Origin: Streptomyces caniscabiei
GTDB lineage: Bacteria; Actinomycetota; Actinomycetes; Streptomycetales; Streptomycetaceae
NCBI RefSeq assembly: GCF_014930365.1
Contig: NZ_JABXWI010000022.1
Span: 62,001-126,000, forward strand
DNA: 64,000 bases
Direction of reading: 5' to 3'
This document shows positions 36,079 to 44,048 of this stretch, piece by piece. Below the pieces are notes generated by a model. It was not told where the DNA came from, made no database searches, and saw nothing but the letters and a program-made list of their open reading frames with translations. Both the position numbers and the translations under genes were made by a program. How positions within the stretch are numbered: position 1 is the first letter of the stretch; each line of letters starts with the position of its first letter.

Positions 36079-37425
36079 ATGGCCAATTTCTCGAAGTCGA
36101 ACGTGCCGCAGTTCTCGGTCGAGGTGTACCAGAACGAGTACCTGCCCGAGGGCGGCCGTGAGGTGAACGCCATCGTGACGGTCAGCGCGACCGGCGGGGG
36201 GACCATCGGCAGCGCGGTCGCCGCGCCGCACCTGTACTCGCCCGGGCAGGGCCCGTCCGCCGCCGTGGCGCTGATGGTCGACTGCTCGGGGTCGATGGAC
36301 TACCCGCCGACCAAGATGCGCAACGCCCGGGACGCCACGGCCGCCGCGATCGACACCCTGCGCGACGGCGTCCACTTCGCCGTGATCGACGGCACCCACG
36401 TGGCCCGCGAGGTCTACCCCGGCGGCGGCCGGCTCGCGGTCGCCGACTCCGCCACCCGGGACCAGGCCAAGCAGGCGCTGCGCAGGCTCAGCGCGGGCGG
36501 CGGCACCGCCATCGGCACCTGGCTGAAGCTCGCCGACCGGCTGCTCGCCTCGGCGGACGTCGCCATCCGCCACGGCATCCTGCTCACCGACGGCCGCAAC
36601 GAGCACGAGTCCCCGGAGGACCTGAAGGCCGCGCTGGACGCCTGTGCTGGACGGTTCACCTGTGACGCGCGTGGAGTGGGTACCGACTGGGAGGTCAAGG
36701 AGGTCACCGGCATCGCCTCCGCGCTGCTCGGCACCGCCGACATCGTCGCCGACCCGGCCGCTCTGTCCGCCGACTTCACGCAGATGATGGAGACGGCCAT
36801 GGGCAAGGAGGTCGCGGACGTCGCCCTCCGGCTGTGGACCCCGGTCGGCACACGGATCAAGTTCGTGAAGCAAGTGGCGCCGACGGTCGAGGAGTTGACC
36901 GACCGTCGTACCGAGGCCGGACCGCGCGCCGGGGACTACCCGACCGGCTCGTGGGGGGACGAGTCCCGCGACTACCACGTGTGCGTCGAGGTCCCGTCCG
37001 CCAACCTCGGCCAGGAGATGCTGGCCGCCCGTGTCTCCCTCGTCATCCCGCAGCCCGAGGGCACCGCGCAGAACCTCGGCGCCCAGGGTCTGGTGAAGGC
37101 CGTGTGGACCGACGACATGGTCGCGTCGACGTCGATCAACCCCCAGGTCGCGCACTACACGGGTCAGGCCGAATTGGCACAAGTCATCCAGCAAGGTTTG
37201 GATGCCCGTAAATCCGGAGATTTCGACGGAGCAACGGCCAAGCTGGGGCGGGCCGTTCAGCTCGCCAGCGCCTCGGGGAACGCGGATACTGCGAAACTGC
37301 TTGCGAAGGTGGTGGACGTGGTCGACGCGGCGACAGGTACTGTGCGACTGAAGGCGAAGGTCACGGAGGCCGACGAGATGACTCTCGAGACACGGTCGAC
37401 AAAGACTGTTCGTGTAAAGAAGTAG
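36079..37425 (+). CDS. vWA-domain protein of the PknG cluster
   Basis: A 448-residue cytoplasmic protein with a von Willebrand A domain at about 60-230. The MIDAS metal site is complete: DCSGSM (68-73), the Thr in GGGTAIG and the Asp in LLTDGRN. A beta-rich domain and a short helical, TPR-like tail (AELAQVIQQGLDARKSGDFDGA) follow. vWA proteins bind partners through the metal; here partners would be the phosphatase or FHA protein. ATG with weak ribosome site GGGGGAT. It is 142 bases downstream of the phosphatase and may have its own promoter there. Confidence 0.88.
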   Translation: MANFSKSNVPQFSVEVYQNEYLPEGGREVNAIVTVSATGGGTIGSAVAAPHLYSPGQGPSAAVALMVDCSGSMDYPPTKMRNARDATAAAIDTLRDGVHFAVIDGTHVAREVYPGGGRLAVADSATRDQAKQALRRLSAGGGTAIGTWLKLADRLLASADVAIRHGILLTDGRNEHESPEDLKAALDACAGRFTCDARGVGTDWEVKEVTGIASALLGTADIVADPAALSADFTQMMETAMGKEVADVALRLWTPVGTRIKFVKQVAPTVEELTDRRTEAGPRAGDYPTGSWGDESRDYHVCVEVPSANLGQEMLAARVSLVIPQPEGTAQNLGAQGLVKAVWTDDMVASTSINPQVAHYTGQAELAQVIQQGLDARKSGDFDGATAKLGRAVQLASASGNADTAKLLAKVVDVVDAATGTVRLKAKVTEADEMTLETRSTKTVRVKK

Positions 37426-37573
37426 CCGGAAACAGAGCAAGAAACACCCGGAAACACCGCTGCACTCGAGCCTGGCTCCCCCACCGGGGATCCGGCCGGT
37501 AGGCGGCCACACCGGCCCGTCGCGGCCACAGGAACCGGCCGTGAGGCCGGAAAGGAGAGGGGGAAGCGCCGAC

Positions 37574-39325
37574 ATGCCGACCTGCCCGAACGGACACCAG
37601 TCGGGTTCCGACGACTGGTGCGAGGTCTGCGGTCACCGTATGGCCGGTGCCGTACCCCCGCCGCCACCACCGCCGCCCCCGGGCGCCGGTTACGGATACC
37701 CGCCGCCCGGCTCCCCTCCCCCGCCTCCGGGCGGCCCCGGAGGGCCTGGGGGGCCTGGGGGCCCCGGAGGCCCTGGCGGTCCCGGTGGACGACCGCACCT
37801 CGCCGCCGAGCCGGAACTATGCCCGCAGTGCCGCACGCCCCGCGAGGGCGGCGCGCCCTTCTGCGAGGAGTGCCGGTGGAACTTCCTGACCAACACGGCG
37901 ACCACGTACACCCCGGCCGCGCCGCGGCCTCCGGCGCCCGGACCGGGTCCGGGCGGCCCTGGTCCCGGCGGTCCCGGCCCTGGCGCCGGTCCGGGCGGCC
38001 CCGGCCCCGGCCCCGGCGGGAACCCTGCGCTCCGCTTCCAGCAGCCGCCTCCGCCGTCGTACGGCGGCGGTGACGGGTACGACTACCAGAGCTCCCGCCC
38101 CTCGCAGGTGAACCGTCCCGCCGAGCCGATCCCGTCGGGCCCGCCGTTCGGCGGCGAGCCGGGTCCGGGCGGGCCCGGAGGACCGGGCGCGAACGGCGGC
38201 TTCGGCGGTCCCGGGGGCCACGGCGGCCACGGCGGTGGTCAGGGTCCTGGCGGCCCCGGCGGCCCTGGACGCCCGGGTGGTCCCGGCGGCCCGTCGGGGC
38301 AGCCGGGTCCGGGACAGTCCGGTCCGTCCGCGTTCGGCGGGGATCCGTCGCGCCCCGGCCCCTCGGGCTTCGGCGGTGACCCCTCACGCCCCGGCCCCTC
38401 GGGCTTCGGCGGCGATCCCTCACGCCCCGGCCCTTCCGGCTTCGGCGGCGACCCCTCACGACCTGTCCCGCCGCCCCCCGGGCCTACGCCGGGCGGGCAC
38501 GGCGGACCGGGTGGACCGGGTGGACCTGGCGGGTCCGGCTTCCCCGGCGGCCCCGGACCCGGTGGGCCGGGCGGTCCCAGTGGTCAGGGTCCTGGTGGTC
38601 AGGGTCCCGGCGGCGGTCCGGGTGGCGGTGGAGCACCGCAGGCGTTCCAGCAGGCGGGCGCTCCCGCTCCGCCCGGCTTCCCGCAGGAGACCCGGCGACC
38701 GCAGCCCGGAGGTCCCGGCGGCCCCGGTGGTCCCGGTTCCGGGGGCGGCCCCTCGTTCGGCGGTGACGACGACTGGGTGATCTCCCCGCCGTCGACCGGC
38801 CCGGGCGGACCCGGTGGCCCCGGCGGTCCCGGCGGCGCGGGTGCTCGTCCGGGTGGCTACGGCTACCCGCAGCCCGGTGCCACCCAGGCCCCGCCCGGCC
38901 CCGCGTACCCGCAGGCGCCGACGACCTGGAGCGCGACCATCGGCCCCGACCGCGACTACTTCATGGCGATGATGCAGCGCTCGGGCCCCGAGGCCGCCGG
39001 CCTGAACCTGCCCGCGTACTCCCCGGAGCAGCGGCGCGCCCTCACCGGCAACCAGATCACCATCGGACGGCGCCGCCACTCCACCGGCGACACCCCCGAC
39101 ATCGATCTCTCGGTCCCGCCGGAGGACCCGGGCGTCTCCCACCAGCACGCGGTCCTGGTGCAGCAGCCCGACGGCAACTGGGCGGTCGTCGACCAGAACT
39201 CCACGAACGGCACCACGGTCAACGGTTCCGAGGACCCCATCCAGCCCTTCGTGCCGATCCCCCTCCAGGACGGGGACCGGGTCCACGTGGGCGCGTGGAC
39301 GACGATCACGATCCGCCGGGGCTGA
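37574..39325 (+). CDS. FHA-domain protein with zinc ribbons and Gly/Pro-rich linker
   Basis: A 583-residue protein. Zinc ribbon 1 (CPNGHQSGSDDWCEVCGH, residues 4-21) and ribbon 2 (CPQCRTPREGGAPFCEECRW, about 80-99) are joined by Gly/Pro-rich sequence. A 350-residue Gly/Pro linker with 12-residue repeats follows, then a C-terminal FHA domain (about 490-583) with GRRRHS, GVSHQHAVL and NSTNGTTVNG, the residues that bind phosphothreonine. It is the probable phospho-reader or substrate of the cluster kinase, comparable in place to GarA of mycobacteria but much larger. ATG at 37574 with GGGGAAG upstream; a GTG at 37541 is less likely. Confidence 0.9.
   Translation: MPTCPNGHQSGSDDWCEVCGHRMAGAVPPPPPPPPPGAGYGYPPPGSPPPPPGGPGGPGGPGGPGGPGGPGGRPHLAAEPELCPQCRTPREGGAPFCEECRWNFLTNTATTYTPAAPRPPAPGPGPGGPGPGGPGPGAGPGGPGPGPGGNPALRFQQPPPPSYGGGDGYDYQSSRPSQVNRPAEPIPSGPPFGGEPGPGGPGGPGANGGFGGPGGHGGHGGGQGPGGPGGPGRPGGPGGPSGQPGPGQSGPSAFGGDPSRPGPSGFGGDPSRPGPSGFGGDPSRPGPSGFGGDPSRPVPPPPGPTPGGHGGPGGPGGPGGSGFPGGPGPGGPGGPSGQGPGGQGPGGGPGGGGAPQAFQQAGAPAPPGFPQETRRPQPGGPGGPGGPGSGGGPSFGGDDDWVISPPSTGPGGPGGPGGPGGAGARPGGYGYPQPGATQAPPGPAYPQAPTTWSATIGPDRDYFMAMMQRSGPEAAGLNLPAYSPEQRRALTGNQITIGRRRHSTGDTPDIDLSVPPEDPGVSHQHAVLVQQPDGNWAVVDQNSTNGTTVNGSEDPIQPFVPIPLQDGDRVHVGAWTTITIRRG
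38333..38462 (+). repeat. 36-base coding tandem repeat in the FHA protein
   Basis: Three full copies and a partial fourth of a 36-base unit coding for FGGDPSRPGPSG. Copies differ mainly at synonymous positions. Confidence 0.9.
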
Positions 39326-39348
39326 CCCGCCCCGCGGCAGTACACCGA

Positions 39349-39383
39349 CTCAGGGCCGACCGAGCACATCGGTCGGCCCTGAG
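39349..39383. terminator. bidirectional terminator after the PknG cluster
   Basis: Perfect 15-base arms (CTCAGGGCCGACCGA) with a five-base loop, between the FHA gene and the convergent methyltransferase gene. Confidence 0.88.
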
Positions 39384-39414
39384 CCGTGGGCGCCCGCCCC
39401 GGGCCCGGCCCCGG

Positions 39415-40395
39415 TCACGGCAGCGGCCAGGCGTACGCCCCCTCCGGGTCGTCCAGCCAGGCCCAGGCACGGTCGCCGCGGACCGTGATGCCGTAGCGCT
39501 CGCGGGACGGCATCCCCTCACGCTGCCACAGGGCGAGCGCCTCGTGCGGGTCGAGACTGGCCGCCGTGAGGGCCAGCAGGAACCGGAAGAGCTCGTGGTC
39601 CCTGGCCCGGTGGGGCAGCCCGCCCAGATGCGGATGGACCGCTTCCGGCTCGCTGCCCCCGCGCAGGGGCACGAAGTACGCGGAGGTGTGCAGGAAGCGC
39701 CCCTCCGCGTGCTCGGCGTCCTCCACCCGCAGCCGTACCAGTCCCGTGGCCAGCGGCGTCAGGATGCGCGCGCCGGGGGTGCACTGGGCGAGCCAGGCGC
39801 GCGGGATCGAGTGCAGCGTGCAGGTCGCGATGATCCGGTCGTACGGCGCCCGCTCGGGCACCCCGCGCGCCCCGTCCCCGGTGACGACGGTCGGGTGGTA
39901 TCCGGCGGCGGCCAGATGCCTGCGTGCCGCCTCCGTGATGTCGGCGTCCAGATCGACGGTCGTGACCAGGTCGTCCCCCAGCCGGTGCGCGAGCAGAGCG
40001 GCGTTGTACCCGGTGCCGGCACCGATCTCCAGCACCCGGTCACCGTCCTCCACCTCCAGCTCGGCCAGCATCTTCGCCATCAGCGACGGCTGACTGCTGG
40101 AGGAGATCAGCTCGCCGTCCCGCACCCGCGTGGCGAGCGGCGTGTCCGCGTAGGCGCCCCGCACCCAGCGTGCCCGCCGCCTGGGGTCGCGTTCCTCGCC
40201 CCACAGCCGCTCGAAGCCGCCCATGACGCCCACGTAGTAGTACGGGACGAAGAGATGCCGAGGGACGCTCTCGAAGGCCTTCCGCCACTGCGGATCGGCG
40301 TCCCACGCCCCGCTCGCCTCGATCTCACGCACGAGCGCCGACCGAACCTCGGCAGCGAGACGTTCCAAGTCGTGGTCCACAGAGTGCGCGCCCAT
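39415..40395 (-). CDS. protein-L-isoaspartate O-methyltransferase family protein
   Basis: A 326-residue SAM-dependent methyltransferase. The SAM motif LEIGAGTGYNAALLA and the upstream segment LISSSSQPSLMAKML are PCMT signatures. A C-terminal extension of about 110 residues goes beyond the classic enzyme and is common in actinobacterial homologues. It may repair isoaspartyl residues or methylate a peptide product. The ATG at 40395 has GGAGG directly adjacent, so the GTG at codon 6 is a possible true start. Divergent from the globin gene. Confidence 0.86.
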   Translation of the reverse strand: MGAHSVDHDLERLAAEVRSALVREIEASGAWDADPQWRKAFESVPRHLFVPYYYVGVMGGFERLWGEERDPRRRARWVRGAYADTPLATRVRDGELISSSSQPSLMAKMLAELEVEDGDRVLEIGAGTGYNAALLAHRLGDDLVTTVDLDADITEAARRHLAAAGYHPTVVTGDGARGVPERAPYDRIIATCTLHSIPRAWLAQCTPGARILTPLATGLVRLRVEDAEHAEGRFLHTSAYFVPLRGGSEPEAVHPHLGGLPHRARDHELFRFLLALTAASLDPHEALALWQREGMPSRERYGITVRGDRAWAWLDDPEGAYAWPLP

Positions 40396-40519
40396 ACCTC
40401 CACTGTGCGGCCGGACGCCCTGAGAGGCGAGCACCCCGGCCCGCGGGTCCGGAATCGCCCGGTCCACCCGTTTCGCGATGGTCCTACGCCTCAAGACCTC
40501 CGTCGCCGCGTCTGAGACC

Positions 40520-40933
40520 ATGGGGAACGTGAATGAGATTCGGCGCGGCACGCTTCAGGAGCAGACCTTCTACGAGCAGGTCGGTGGCGAGGAGACCTTC
40601 CGGCGTCTCGTGCGCCGTTTCTACGAGGGCGTCGCCGAGGATCCGATCCTGCGGCCGATGTACCCCGAGGAGGACCTGGGCCCGGCCGAGGACCGCCTCA
40701 CCCTGTTCCTGATCCAGTACTGGGGTGGGCCCACCACCTACAGCGAGAACCGGGGCCACCCCCGCCTCCGGATGCGCCACGCCCCGTTCACCGTCGACCG
40801 CGCCGCCCACGACGCCTGGCTGAAGCACATGCGCGACGCCGTCGACGACCTCGGCCTCTCCGAGGAGCACGAGCACACCCTGTGGAACTACCTCACCTAC
40901 GCGGCCGCCTCGATGGTCAACGCCCCGGGCTAG
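40520..40933 (+). CDS. glbO: group 2 truncated haemoglobin
   Basis: A 137-residue truncated haemoglobin (trHbO type), haem-binding and probably involved in oxygen or NO/peroxide handling in the cytoplasm. Motifs: FYEQVGGEETFRRLVRRFYEGV at the N-terminus, the proximal histidine in RMRHAPFTV and the conserved Trp in AWLKHMRD. ATG at 40520 gives the usual family length; a GTG three codons on is an alternative. Convergent with a conserved hypothetical gene 25 bases later. Confidence 0.92.
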   Translation: MGNVNEIRRGTLQEQTFYEQVGGEETFRRLVRRFYEGVAEDPILRPMYPEEDLGPAEDRLTLFLIQYWGGPTTYSENRGHPRLRMRHAPFTVDRAAHDAWLKHMRDAVDDLGLSEEHEHTLWNYLTYAAASMVNAPG

Positions 40934-40957
40934 GCACAGCCACGGCCGCCGCCGTCC

Positions 40958-41650
40958 TCAGCGGACGCTGACGCCCAGGGTCCCCAGTCCCGCCCTGCGG
41001 ACGGCGATCGACCCGTACGGTGTGCGCAGCCGGAGCCACGCGCCGGACGAGAACAGTCCCGGCGTCGCCGTCCCGGGCGGGCCGGACGCGCGCGGGGCGC
41101 GGAGGAAGCCGAGCGACTGGGCCGCGTGCACGGCGCGCACCGGCAGCGGTGTGTCCCCGACCGTACGGGACCAGATCTCCCGTCCGATCCGGTCCAGTTC
41201 GGCCCGTGTCCGGTGTTCGGGCGGCAACTCCTCGGTGCGGGACCGGAATTCACGCACCGCGGCGGAGACCATCGCCCGGAGCGCGTCCGGCGCGGGCAAC
41301 CCCTCCTCCGGGCGCCAGCCGCCGCGCGGGGGAAGCACCCCGGCCCACGGCGGTCCGGTCACCGCCGCCGGGACGGCGGCCGTGGCGCCGGCCTCGTCGA
41401 TGGACTCCAGCAGCTCACCGGCCGACACGGTCACGTCGAGCGTGGCGTCGAGGCCGTTCTCGTAGGGCTTGGCGAGGCGTACGGCCCGGATCGCCAGGAC
41501 CTCGAAGGACGGCGGCCGGCCGAAGACGGCGAGCGCGGTGCCGGCCGCCTGGAGGCGCACCGCGGCTCCACGGTCGTAGTGGAGCAGCCGGGAGAGGAAG
41601 GCCGCGAGATCCGCGGCCTCCCCCTCGTCGGCGAGGTGGAGCACCGTCAT
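40958..41650 (-). CDS. conserved hypothetical protein
   Basis: A 230-residue soluble protein without membrane helices or a recognised domain. The N-terminal half (LHLADEGEAADLAAFLSRLLHYDRGAAVRLQ) is conserved-looking. Its ATG overlaps the thioesterase stop (ATGA), so it is the last gene of an ettA-thioesterase-hypothetical operon. Function unknown. Confidence 0.82.
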   Translation of the reverse strand: MTVLHLADEGEAADLAAFLSRLLHYDRGAAVRLQAAGTALAVFGRPPSFEVLAIRAVRLAKPYENGLDATLDVTVSAGELLESIDEAGATAAVPAAVTGPPWAGVLPPRGGWRPEEGLPAPDALRAMVSAAVREFRSRTEELPPEHRTRAELDRIGREIWSRTVGDTPLPVRAVHAAQSLGFLRAPRASGPPGTATPGLFSSGAWLRLRTPYGSIAVRRAGLGTLGVSVR

Positions 41651-42057
41651 GCGGCGACGGCCTCTTCCTCGTCATCCCTGTACTCCTCCAGGAACTCGCG
41701 TTCCTCGGAGGTGATCCGGCGGGGCCGCTGGGTCGCGAAGTCGAACGGCACGATCACCGTCGAGGCCCGGACGTAGACCTGGTCCGGGTCCTTGACCTCG
41801 TAGGTGATCGTGAACGACGCCGCTCTTATCTCCGTGACCCACAGCTCGACGTCCACCGGCTGGTGCCGGTGGACCAGCTGCCGCTTGTAGTCGATCTCAT
41901 GGCGTGCCACCACGGACCCCTGCTTGAAGTCCTTCTCCGGGCGGAACAGGAAGTCGATACGGGCTTCCTCCAGGTAGCGGAGGAAGACCACGTTGTTGAC
42001 GTGGCCGTACGCGTCCATGTCCGCCCAGCGCAGTGGGCAGCGGTAGATGTGCCGCAA
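41647..42057 (-). CDS. acyl-CoA thioesterase (4HBT hot-dog family)
   Basis: A 136-residue single hot-dog-fold protein. The 4HBT motif RWADMDAYGHVNNVVFLRY carries the catalytic Asp. It would hydrolyse an acyl-CoA in the cytoplasm. The only start that keeps the complete fold is a TTG six bases after the ettA stop; no ribosome site is seen, so it relies on coupling. The C-terminus is acidic (EEYRDDEEEAVAA). Confidence 0.9.
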   Translation of the reverse strand: MRHIYRCPLRWADMDAYGHVNNVVFLRYLEEARIDFLFRPEKDFKQGSVVARHEIDYKRQLVHRHQPVDVELWVTEIRAASFTITYEVKDPDQVYVRASTVIVPFDFATQRPRRITSEEREFLEEYRDDEEEAVAA

Positions 42058-42063
42058 GATCGA

Positions 42064-43728
42064 TCAGCCCCGGGTCAGCTTCTTGTAGGTGGCGCGGTGC
42101 GGACGGGTGGCGTCGGCGCCGAGTCGCTCGATCTTGTTCTTCTCGTACGACTCGAAGTTGCCCTCGAACCAGAACCACTTGGACTCGCCCTCGTAGGCGA
42201 GGATGTGCGTGGCCACCCGGTCCAGGAACCACCGGTCGTGGGAGACGACCACGGCGCAGCCGGGGAACTCCAGCAGCGCGTTCTCCAGCGACGACAGGGT
42301 CTCGACGTCGAGGTCGTTCGTCGGCTCGTCGAGGAGCAGCAGGTTGCCGCCGAGCTTGAGGGTGAGCGCCAGGTTGAGGCGGTTGCGCTCACCACCGGAG
42401 AGCACCCCGGCCGGCTTCTGCTGGTCCGGGCCCTTGAAGCCGAACGCGGACACGTACGCACGGGAGGGCATCTCGACCTGGCCGACGTTGATGTAGTCCA
42501 GTTCGTCGGAGACGACGGCCCACAGCGTCTTCTTGGGGTCGATGTTCTCGCGGCTCTGGTCGACGTAGGAGATCTTGACGGTCTCGCCGACCTTGATCGA
42601 ACCGGAGTCGGGCGCCTCCAGACCCTGGATCATCTTGAACAGGGTCGTCTTGCCGGCGCCGTTCGGGCCGATGATGCCCACGATGCCGTTGCGCGGCAGC
42701 GTGAAGGAGAGGTCGTCGATGAGGACCTTCTCGCCGAAGGCCTTGCTGAGGTTGTTGACCTCGACGACCACGCTGCCCAGACGCGGGCCCGGCGGGATCT
42801 GGATCTCCTCGAAGTCCAGCTTCCGCATCTTGTCGGCCTCGGCGGCCATCTCCTCGTAGCGGGCCAGACGCGCCTTGGACTTGGCCTGACGGCCCTTGGC
42901 GTTGGAGCGGACCCACTCCAGCTCTTCCTTGAGCCGCTTGGCGCGCTTGGCGTCCTTCTGGCCCTCGACCTTGAGACGGGTCTGCTTGGTCTCCAGGTAG
43001 GTGGAGTAGTTGCCCTCGTAGCCGATGGCGCGGCCACGGTCGAGCTCCAGGATCCAGCCCGCGACGTTGTCGAGGAAGTACCGGTCGTGGGTGACGGCGA
43101 CGACGGTGCCGGGGTACTTCGCGAGGTGCTGCTCCAGCCACTGCACGGACTCGGCGTCCAGGTGGTTGGTGGGCTCGTCGAGCAGGAGCAGGTCGGGGGC
43201 CTCGAGCAGCAGCTTGCACAGGGCGACGCGGCGACGCTCACCACCGGACAGGTTGGTGACGGGCCAGTCGCCGGGCGGGCAGCCGAGGGCGTCCATGGCC
43301 TGCTCCAGCTGGGTGTCCAGGTCCCAGGCGTTGGCGTGGTCCAGGTCCTCCTGGAGCTTGCCCATCTCGTCGAGGAGCGCGTCCGAGTAGTCGGTCGCCA
43401 TGAGCTCCGCGACCTCGTTGAAGCGGTGGAGCTTGCCCATGATCTCGGCGGCGCCGTCCTGCACGTTCTGCAGGACCGTCTTGGACTCGTCCAGCGGCGG
43501 CTCCTGGAGGAGCATGCCGACGGTGTAGCCGGGCGACAGGAACGCGTCGCCGTTGGACGGCTGCTCCAGACCCGCCATGATCTTGAGGACGGTGGACTTA
43601 CCGGCACCGTTCGGGCCGACCACACCGATCTTCGCGCCGGGCAGGAAGCTCAGCGTGACGTCGTCAAGGATGACCTTGTCGCCGTGCGCCTTGCGCGTCT
43701 TGCGCATCGTGTAGATGTACTCAGCCAA
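42064..43728 (-). CDS. ettA: energy-dependent translational throttle protein EttA (ABC-F)
   Basis: A 554-residue ABC-F ATPase without membrane helices, which binds the ribosomal E site and gates translation by energy state. Two ATPase domains each have GPNGAGKS and an LSGGER signature (LSGGERRR, LSGGERNR). The arm insertion (LQEDLDHANAWDLDTQLEQ) and the basic linker between domains (about 250-300) are EttA-like. The start is a TTG at 43728, giving the canonical N-terminus AEYIYTMRKTRKAHG and the exact usual family length. Longer frames would translate the upstream hexanucleotide repeat and are rejected. Confidence 0.95.
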   Translation of the reverse strand: MAEYIYTMRKTRKAHGDKVILDDVTLSFLPGAKIGVVGPNGAGKSTVLKIMAGLEQPSNGDAFLSPGYTVGMLLQEPPLDESKTVLQNVQDGAAEIMGKLHRFNEVAELMATDYSDALLDEMGKLQEDLDHANAWDLDTQLEQAMDALGCPPGDWPVTNLSGGERRRVALCKLLLEAPDLLLLDEPTNHLDAESVQWLEQHLAKYPGTVVAVTHDRYFLDNVAGWILELDRGRAIGYEGNYSTYLETKQTRLKVEGQKDAKRAKRLKEELEWVRSNAKGRQAKSKARLARYEEMAAEADKMRKLDFEEIQIPPGPRLGSVVVEVNNLSKAFGEKVLIDDLSFTLPRNGIVGIIGPNGAGKTTLFKMIQGLEAPDSGSIKVGETVKISYVDQSRENIDPKKTLWAVVSDELDYINVGQVEMPSRAYVSAFGFKGPDQQKPAGVLSGGERNRLNLALTLKLGGNLLLLDEPTNDLDVETLSSLENALLEFPGCAVVVSHDRWFLDRVATHILAYEGESKWFWFEGNFESYEKNKIERLGADATRPHRATYKKLTRG

Positions 43729-44048
43729 GAGAAACCGTCCGGCAACTTGAGATCTGGCAGTGGGCAGTACCACCCATCTTGCCGCACGGCCAGCCCTCGA
43801 CGGAAACCGGATGGTGAGCCCCCCGGACGAGCGACGCGGCCCCGGGGCCGGGGCCGGGGCCGGGGCCGGGGCCGGGGCCGGGGCCGGGGCCGGTGCCGGT
43901 GCCGGTGCCGGTGGAGCATAGCGGGGCCGCGTCGGGCGCACGCGTCACTGCGCGGTCACTCACTGTTGAGTTACCAAGGAGCTCCACCTCTGACGTTCCT
44001 GGCCGTCCTCGTAAGGTGCTCGCCCGGCGCGCGCGTCCGGCTCTCTCC
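43729..44048. other. ettA leader and intergenic region
   Basis: A 320-base stretch between ettA and the thioester-protein stop. It contains the ettA upstream region with the GGGGCC/GGTGCC repeat at 43844-43909. A short AT-richer stretch near 43963-43985 probably belongs to the ettA promoter. No gene is supported here. Confidence 0.6.
43844..43909. repeat. hexanucleotide repeat: eight GGGGCC then three GGTGCC
   Basis: Eight perfect GGGGCC units (43844-43891) continue without break into three GGTGCC units (43892-43909). On the coding strand of ettA this reads GGCACC and GGCCCC, about 115-180 bases upstream of the TTG start. Confidence 0.97.

Noticed and set aside
43729..43941. N-terminal extension of EttA through the hexanucleotide repeat (Ala-Pro run)
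   Set aside because: The family N-terminus AEYIYTMRKTRKAHG fits the TTG start at 43728 and gives the standard length; the extension would be pure Ala-Pro repeat.
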